Below, piece by piece: positions 6,408 to 9,950 of a stretch of 9,950 nt of DNA (position 1 is its first letter; every line of letters begins with the position of its first letter). Origin of the DNA: Sutterella parvirubra YIT 11816. Its GTDB lineage: Bacteria > Pseudomonadota > Gammaproteobacteria > Burkholderiales > Burkholderiaceae_F. The notes beneath the pieces were generated by a model that worked only from the letters and a program-made list of their open reading frames with translations, made no database searches and was not told the origin of the DNA. The translations under genes were made by a program, and so were the position numbers. The stretch lies in assembly GCF_000250875.1 (NCBI RefSeq), contig NZ_JH604921.1, forward strand, positions 4,545-14,494, given 5' to 3'.

Positions 6408-6439
6408 ATTCCAACAATCTCACGTGAGATTGTTGGAAT
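6408..6439. repeat. 32-bp perfect palindrome upstream of the AlbA_2 gene
   Basis: The arm ATTCCAACAATCTCAC (6408-6423) is followed with no spacer by its exact reverse complement (6424-6439). It is much richer in A and T than its surroundings and lies 68 bases before the downstream ATG. CGTGAGA within it recurs at 6452-6458, in a small inverted repeat TTTTC/GAAAA (6447-6461). It may be an operator for a dimeric regulator, possibly the downstream protein itself. It could also act as an RNA hairpin, but no T-run follows directly. Confidence 0.85.
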
Positions 6440-6507
6440 AGACCTGTTTTCCGTGAGAAAAGCGCGGTAGATTGTCGGGGTCAGCCACCCTTCTGAAGAG
6501 GTTCAGG

Positions 6508-7887
6508 ATGATCCCCTGCTCCGACACCTTCACCGACGCCTTCCTCCCCAAACCGCGCACCCCGGCCGACCACGCCCGGCTTCTGCGCACGATCGCGGCG
6601 TTCGCGAACACCGCGGGCGGGAACCTTTGGATGGGCGTCGCGTCCGACGGCACCGTCACCGGCCTCCGCGACCCGAACGATTTCGAACGCCAACTTCCGG
6701 ACCTCCTCCGTGACGGGATCCAACCCTGTCTCCTCCCCTTCGTCGAGACCGAACGGGTCCGACTCGACGGCAGGACCGTGCTCCGCCTCCACGTGGAGGC
6801 CGGCGCGATGAGGCCCTGCGTCCCCGCGCCCTTGTACAAGACCGAAACCGAAACCGAGCCCGAGCCCGACGGCACGGTCTGGGTGCGGCGGGGGAAAGCC
6901 GTCGCCCCGGCCACTGCCGACGAGATCGCCGCGATGGTGCGCGCCGCCAACCCGACGCCCTTCGAAGCGCGGACCGCCCTCCGGCAGGACCTCACCTTCA
7001 ACGCCTGCGCCGGGATCTTCCGTCAGCGGGGTCTGCCCTTCGGACACGAGGAAAGCGCACGGCCCGGACAGTCCGTGAGCCCCGGGCTGCCCGTGAACCC
7101 CGAAGCCCTTCCCCCTGGCTTTTGGGACCGCCGCCGACGGGCCTACACCAACCTCGCCCACATCTGCTCGGACCAGAGCGAACACGCACTCGTCCTCACC
7201 CGCTTTGCGGACGACGGGAAGCTCCGGGTGCTCGATGCCGAGTGCGTCGCGGGATCGGTGTTCGAACACTTCATCCGCGCCGAGGACTTCCTCGATCGCG
7301 CGGTCGGCCGCGGTCAACACCTCCACGTCCGGCCGGACGTCCTCCGGGAGGCGTTGGCTGCCGCGCTCACGCTTCGCGACTACGCCCGGAAGACTTCGCT
7401 CCTCGTTGACGTGACGCCCTCGAACGTGACGTTCTCCGTCATCGGCGGGCTCACCGAGCCAATGAGCCCCGCCGACGCCGCTCTGCGGCTCCGCACCGAC
7501 TGCCGCAACCCCGAACTCCTCCGGCTCTTTGACCGCTTGGGCCTCACGGCCGGGATCGGCACGGGGATCGAGCTCATCCGCGACTGGGCCAAGGGCTCGT
7601 CCGTCGAAGCGCTCCTCAACGTGACGACTTCCTCCGTGACGATCACGCTCCCGAGGCTCCCCAATCCCGACGACCCTGAGCACGCCTTCCCCGACCGGCC
7701 CGAGTTCGGCGAGGTGCTTACGCTCCTCGCCGTCCGGGGCCAGACCGCGCCGATCGCCCGGAAGAACGTTCAGAAAGCCCTCGGCTGGTCTCAGACCCGC
7801 ACGATCACGGTCCTCGCCGTCATGGTGGAGGCGGGGCTCCTAGAGAAGGCCGGCGGCCGCTCGACGCTCTACAGGTTGAAGGGCTGA
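6508..7887 (+). CDS. AlbA_2 (Schlafen-like) putative DNA-binding protein with RecG-like ATP-binding half
   Basis: This is a predicted cytoplasmic DNA- or nucleotide-binding regulator of unknown role, with 459 residues. The start is the ATG at 6508, preceded by AGAGG at 6-base spacing; an upstream in-frame TTG at 6472 is less likely. The N-terminal AlbA_2 core is seen in LLRTIAAFANTAGGNLWMGV (25-44) with SDGTVTGL after it, then VWVRRGKAVAPATADEIAAM (124-143). The family's usual acidic E-x-K start is replaced by TFTDAFLPK. Residues 205-360 resemble the HATPase_c_4 domain (LREALAAALTLRDY, RNPELLRLFDRLG, GIGTGIELI). The family's NA-x-x-HRDY is here AAALTLRDY, so the expected Asn and His are missing. 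A winged helix ends the protein (about 400-457, FGEVLTLLAVRGQTAPIARK and LEKAGGRSTLYRLKG). It stands alone, convergent with dsbI. Autoregulation through the palindrome upstream is an inference. Confidence 0.75.
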   Translation: MIPCSDTFTDAFLPKPRTPADHARLLRTIAAFANTAGGNLWMGVASDGTVTGLRDPNDFERQLPDLLRDGIQPCLLPFVETERVRLDGRTVLRLHVEAGAMRPCVPAPLYKTETETEPEPDGTVWVRRGKAVAPATADEIAAMVRAANPTPFEARTALRQDLTFNACAGIFRQRGLPFGHEESARPGQSVSPGLPVNPEALPPGFWDRRRRAYTNLAHICSDQSEHALVLTRFADDGKLRVLDAECVAGSVFEHFIRAEDFLDRAVGRGQHLHVRPDVLREALAAALTLRDYARKTSLLVDVTPSNVTFSVIGGLTEPMSPADAALRLRTDCRNPELLRLFDRLGLTAGIGTGIELIRDWAKGSSVEALLNVTTSSVTITLPRLPNPDDPEHAFPDRPEFGEVLTLLAVRGQTAPIARKNVQKALGWSQTRTITVLAVMVEAGLLEKAGGRSTLYRLKG

Positions 7888-7922
7888 AGCCCCGCCCTGC
7901 GCCCGGCCGCCTCCGGGACCCC

Positions 7923-7969
7923 AAAAAACGGATCGGGCCGCTCCTCCCCCCAGGAAGAGCGGCCCGATC
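7923..7969 (-). terminator. Intrinsic terminator of the dba-dsbI operon
   Basis: The 13-bp arms GATCGGGCCGCTC (7931-7943) and GAGCGGCCCGATC (7957-7969) enclose a 13-base loop. On the minus strand the stem is followed by CG and six T residues (plus-strand A-run at 7923-7928). This ends minus-strand transcription about 35 bases after the dsbI stop. On the plus strand the stem has no T-run and may stop the convergent gene less well. Confidence 0.85.
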
Positions 7970-7972
7970 ACA

Positions 7973-7987
7973 TTCACCTCAGGTGAA
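7973..7987. repeat. Short palindrome between terminator and dsbI stop
   Basis: TTCACCT and AGGTGAA flank a single C, giving 7-bp arms. It lies in the 3' untranslated part of the dsbI transcript. It may be an extra hairpin or a chance palindrome. Confidence 0.4.
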
Positions 7988-8004
7988 GCTTCAGGAGCAG
8001 CGGA

Positions 8005-9546
8005 TTACTTCGCGGCTTCGAGCGTCACGATGCGGTTGCCGTCGAGGATTTCGAACGTGTCTCCCGACTTGACGAGACCGCGGATGTCGGTGAGGTCGGC
8101 AGGCAGAGCCTTCACGTCGACGACCTGTTCCGTGGCGAGGTCGATGGCGATCAGAACGTTGAAGTTCTTCGACACCGCCCAGAGGCGGCCGTCTTCGTAG
8201 ACCATGCCGGTCACGTAGAGTTCGCCGAGGCTGCGGCCGTCCTTCAGGAGGTCGGACGTCGGCTTGAATTCACCCGAGAGCACGAAGTCCGACTGGAGCG
8301 CCTTCGAGATCACGAACGTCTTCTTGTCCTTGTTGTCGGGGACCGTCGCCATGTAGACGTACTTGCCGTCCGTGGCGGAGGAGTGCACGTAGAACATCTT
8401 CGCGCGTTCCGTGCCGATGCGGCCGCGGCCGAAACCGTCCACCGCTTCGACCTGATCGCGGCCCGTCGTGAAGTTGGGCCAGCCGGTCACGTCGTCGGCG
8501 TTCGGGTTCTTGCGGATCTTGAGGAACGACTTGTTCATGCCCATGAGGACGTAGGCGTCGTCACAGAATTCGGTGACGCCGACGATGTCAAGCACATTGG
8601 CCGAGAACCAGGGGTCCATCGCCGCGTGGACGACGGGCTTCAGGTCTTCGCCGAGGAACCAGAAGTCGTACTTCGACGTCACGACGTATTCGCCGCGGAT
8701 CTTCTGGAGGGTGTTCAACTTGGCGTCGATGCCCTGGATGTCGCGCGTCGCGGTGACGGCGAGCTTGCCGTTCACGTTCAAGGGACCCTTTTCGGCATCG
8801 TGTTCGAACGTGATGCCGAGCTTCTTCTCGTTCGGGGCGTACGCGAAGTCGGGATCCTTCACGTCGCGGCGGCCGAGGAAGTTGATGCCGGCCCACATGC
8901 CTTCCCAGGACTCATCCGACCACTTGATGTACTTGGTGTTCCAAGAGAAGCGGTAGGGGTCGCCCTGGCCCCAGTTCGGGGGAAGACCCGTCGACCAAAG
9001 CGCCTGGAAGGAGTTGGACCCAATGATGAAGGCGACGATCCCGAAGGCGATCTTGTAGAAGCCGGTGAGCGGACGGAAGGGCTTGCCGCGCATTTCGGCG
9101 ATCAGCGCGTCAAAGCGGGGCGCAAGGAAGGTCGCAAGGCCGAAGAGCATCACGACGCACCAGAACACCACTTCAGCCCAGAACTGGGTGTGGAGCCCAA
9201 AGATGTCGAGACCGAAACCCTGGCCGACGTCGCGGAAGGCGTGGTTGCCGAGGTGGCGGAACGAGGAGTAGAGGCCGATCGCCGCCATGACGAGCATGGT
9301 CGCGAGGTACTTCGGCTTGAAGCCGTAGCGCACCATGAAGAGCGCGACGACGCCGATGTAGGCCATCTGCTGACGCTGACCCCAGCAGAGCGTGCAGGGG
9401 CTGTCGCCCATGAGGTAGCCGAGGATGATGTTGGCGATGCCGACCGGGAGAAGAACGATCAGAAGACCGCCCCAGCAGACGATGTCGTAGAAGGTCTTGG
9501 CCTTCTTGATGTCCGTTTCGTTAACGGGCTTGGCGTAATCCGTCAT
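8005..9546 (-). CDS. dsbI: DsbI: DsbB-like disulfide oxidoreductase with C-terminal propeller-like domain
   Basis: This inner-membrane protein should reoxidise periplasmic thiol oxidases and pass electrons to quinone. It has 513 residues, far longer than DsbB (about 175). The N-terminal part is DsbB-like, with hydrophobic helices at about 22-46, 60-72, 79-95, 122-143 and an extra one at 162-178. The catalytic CxxC is Cys51-Cys54 in DSPCTLCWGQRQ, followed by the Gln-Arg that resembles DsbB. The other cysteines are Cys24, Cys130 (both in helices) and Cys328, so no obvious second periplasmic Cys pair is seen. Residues 185-513 form a soluble domain with repeated beta-strand units such as DGKYVYMATV and DGRLWAVSKNFNVLIAIDL, like the propeller of DsbI in Campylobacter and enterobacteria. 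The start is fixed by AAGGAG (9552-9557), which overlaps the dba stop, so translation is probably coupled. No DsbL or arylsulfotransferase gene is present nearby. Confidence 0.88.
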   Translation of the reverse strand: MTDYAKPVNETDIKKAKTFYDIVCWGGLLIVLLPVGIANIILGYLMGDSPCTLCWGQRQQMAYIGVVALFMVRYGFKPKYLATMLVMAAIGLYSSFRHLGNHAFRDVGQGFGLDIFGLHTQFWAEVVFWCVVMLFGLATFLAPRFDALIAEMRGKPFRPLTGFYKIAFGIVAFIIGSNSFQALWSTGLPPNWGQGDPYRFSWNTKYIKWSDESWEGMWAGINFLGRRDVKDPDFAYAPNEKKLGITFEHDAEKGPLNVNGKLAVTATRDIQGIDAKLNTLQKIRGEYVVTSKYDFWFLGEDLKPVVHAAMDPWFSANVLDIVGVTEFCDDAYVLMGMNKSFLKIRKNPNADDVTGWPNFTTGRDQVEAVDGFGRGRIGTERAKMFYVHSSATDGKYVYMATVPDNKDKKTFVISKALQSDFVLSGEFKPTSDLLKDGRSLGELYVTGMVYEDGRLWAVSKNFNVLIAIDLATEQVVDVKALPADLTDIRGLVKSGDTFEILDGNRIVTLEAAK

Positions 9547-9555
9547 GTCCGCTCC

Positions 9556-9723
9556 TTAGAGATTCAACTGGCCGAGAATCGCCGTCGAGACGTGCCCGAC
9601 GTACATGAAGACCACAACGGCCCAACCGCCGATCGTGAGCCACCAGGCGAGCTTTTCCTGCTCGGGCTTGAAGATCAGCAGAAGGACCGCAACACACAAA
9701 AGAAGAAGCTCAACGAACTCCAT
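9556..9723 (-). CDS. dba: Dba-like small membrane protein
   Basis: This is a 55-residue protein, first in the operon with dsbI. Two hydrophobic segments, about 3-18 (FVELLLLCVAVLLLIF) and 27-44 (WWLTIGGWAVVVFMYVGHV), are separated by a charged turn KPEQEKLA, so it is a likely membrane hairpin. Dba in Campylobacter is a small protein encoded directly upstream of dsbI; size, position and topology match here, and identification rests mainly on that context. One cysteine (Cys9) lies in the first helix, and there is no CxxC. The start is the ATG at 9723, with AAAGG about 11 bases upstream. A longer in-frame reading to 9825 is hydrophilic, has no ribosome binding site, and is not favoured. The stop TAA is part of the dsbI ribosome binding site, 9 bases before its start. 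Confidence 0.72.
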   Translation of the reverse strand: MEFVELLLLCVAVLLLIFKPEQEKLAWWLTIGGWAVVVFMYVGHVSTAILGQLNL

Positions 9724-9871
9724 GGCTTGCGTACCTTTCGAAAGGTTGACGGCGTCAGGGGATGGATGGGCGTCTTGACGCGCCCCGGAACTCGACGCCG
9801 AAGAGAGTGCGGCGGATTCTTGCACACCCCGAAGCGTTTCCCAACATGTTTTGCAACTCGATTAGGTGTTT

Positions 9872-9885
9872 TTGCTTACGATCAA
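9872..9885 (-). promoter_or_regulatory. FNR/CRP-like box upstream of dba-dsbI
   Basis: On the minus strand the site reads TTGAT, four bases, AGCAA. Nine of the ten fixed positions match the FNR consensus TTGAT-N4-ATCAA. It lies about 150 bases before the dba start. A weak CATGTT hexamer (plus-strand 9843-9848) sits at about the distance expected for a -10 box if FNR bound near -41.5. This would mean oxygen-responsive control, but the -10 match is poor. Confidence 0.4.
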
Positions 9886-9950
9886 AGATTTAGGCGTTTG
9901 TCCGGAATCGCTTGACAATTTGCGTTCGCCTCAGAAAGCGCGGGGCGTCT

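Noticed and set aside
8383..9915. Long plus-strand open frame (510 codons) opposite dsbI and dba
   Set aside because: It has no recognisable domain and lies antisense to two convincing genes with good ribosome binding sites and a terminator.
9912..9940. Perfect TTGACA on the plus strand as a promoter for a gene right of the window
   Set aside because: No -10-like hexamer lies at 15-19 bases (17 bases gives AAAGCG), and no plus-strand coding start is visible.
1..9950. CRISPR arrays, transposases or prophage genes
   Set aside because: No regularly spaced direct repeats and no transposase, integrase or phage protein motifs were seen in any frame.

Overview
The window is a GC-rich chromosomal segment of a respiratory, probably anaerobic or microaerophilic Gram-negative bacterium. 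A TorD-type molybdoenzyme chaperone, a TtrS/TtrR-like two-component system and a dba-dsbI pair occur together, which fits a betaproteobacterial gut commensal of the Sutterella/Parasutterella type (Burkholderiales, Sutterellaceae). That assignment rests on gene content and base composition, not on any search.

Layout. (1) 1-2201, minus strand: an ECF-type vitamin/micronutrient importer operon in the order S component (MptD-like), EcfT, EcfA. The ATPase gene runs off the left edge. (2) 2202-2851: a 650-base divergent intergenic region. It holds a structured leader for the ECF operon on the minus strand. On the plus strand it has a textbook intrinsic terminator with no gene upstream of it, which suggests an unannotated small RNA or an attenuator ahead of torD. 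(3) 2852-6334, plus strand: a tight operon of a TorD-family chaperone, a periplasmic-binding-domain sensor kinase (TtrS-like) and a FixJ/LuxR-type response regulator (TtrR-like). No reductase structural genes are present in the window. (4) 6335-6507: an intergenic region with a 32-bp perfect, comparatively AT-rich palindrome directly upstream of (5) 6508-7887, plus strand: an AlbA_2/Schlafen-like putative DNA-binding protein with a degenerate ATP-binding half and a C-terminal winged helix. (6) 7923-7969: a strong intrinsic terminator serving the minus-strand operon that follows. (7) 8005-9723, minus strand: dba-dsbI, a small membrane protein plus a DsbB-like quinone-linked disulfide oxidoreductase fused to a propeller-like periplasmic domain. 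An FNR-like box lies upstream.

How the genes may work together (inference): the sensor kinase probably reads a periplasmic electron acceptor, such as a tetrathionate-like oxyanion, and through the response regulator switches on a molybdoenzyme encoded elsewhere, whose catalytic subunit the TorD chaperone would prepare. Dba-DsbI would supply disulfides to exported proteins and pass electrons to the quinone pool, consistent with possible FNR control. The most unusual items are the orphan plus-strand terminator with its structured upstream RNA, the 32-bp palindrome in front of the AlbA_2 gene, and several changes at normally conserved motifs (EcfT, the kinase G1/F boxes, and the N-box of the AlbA_2 protein).
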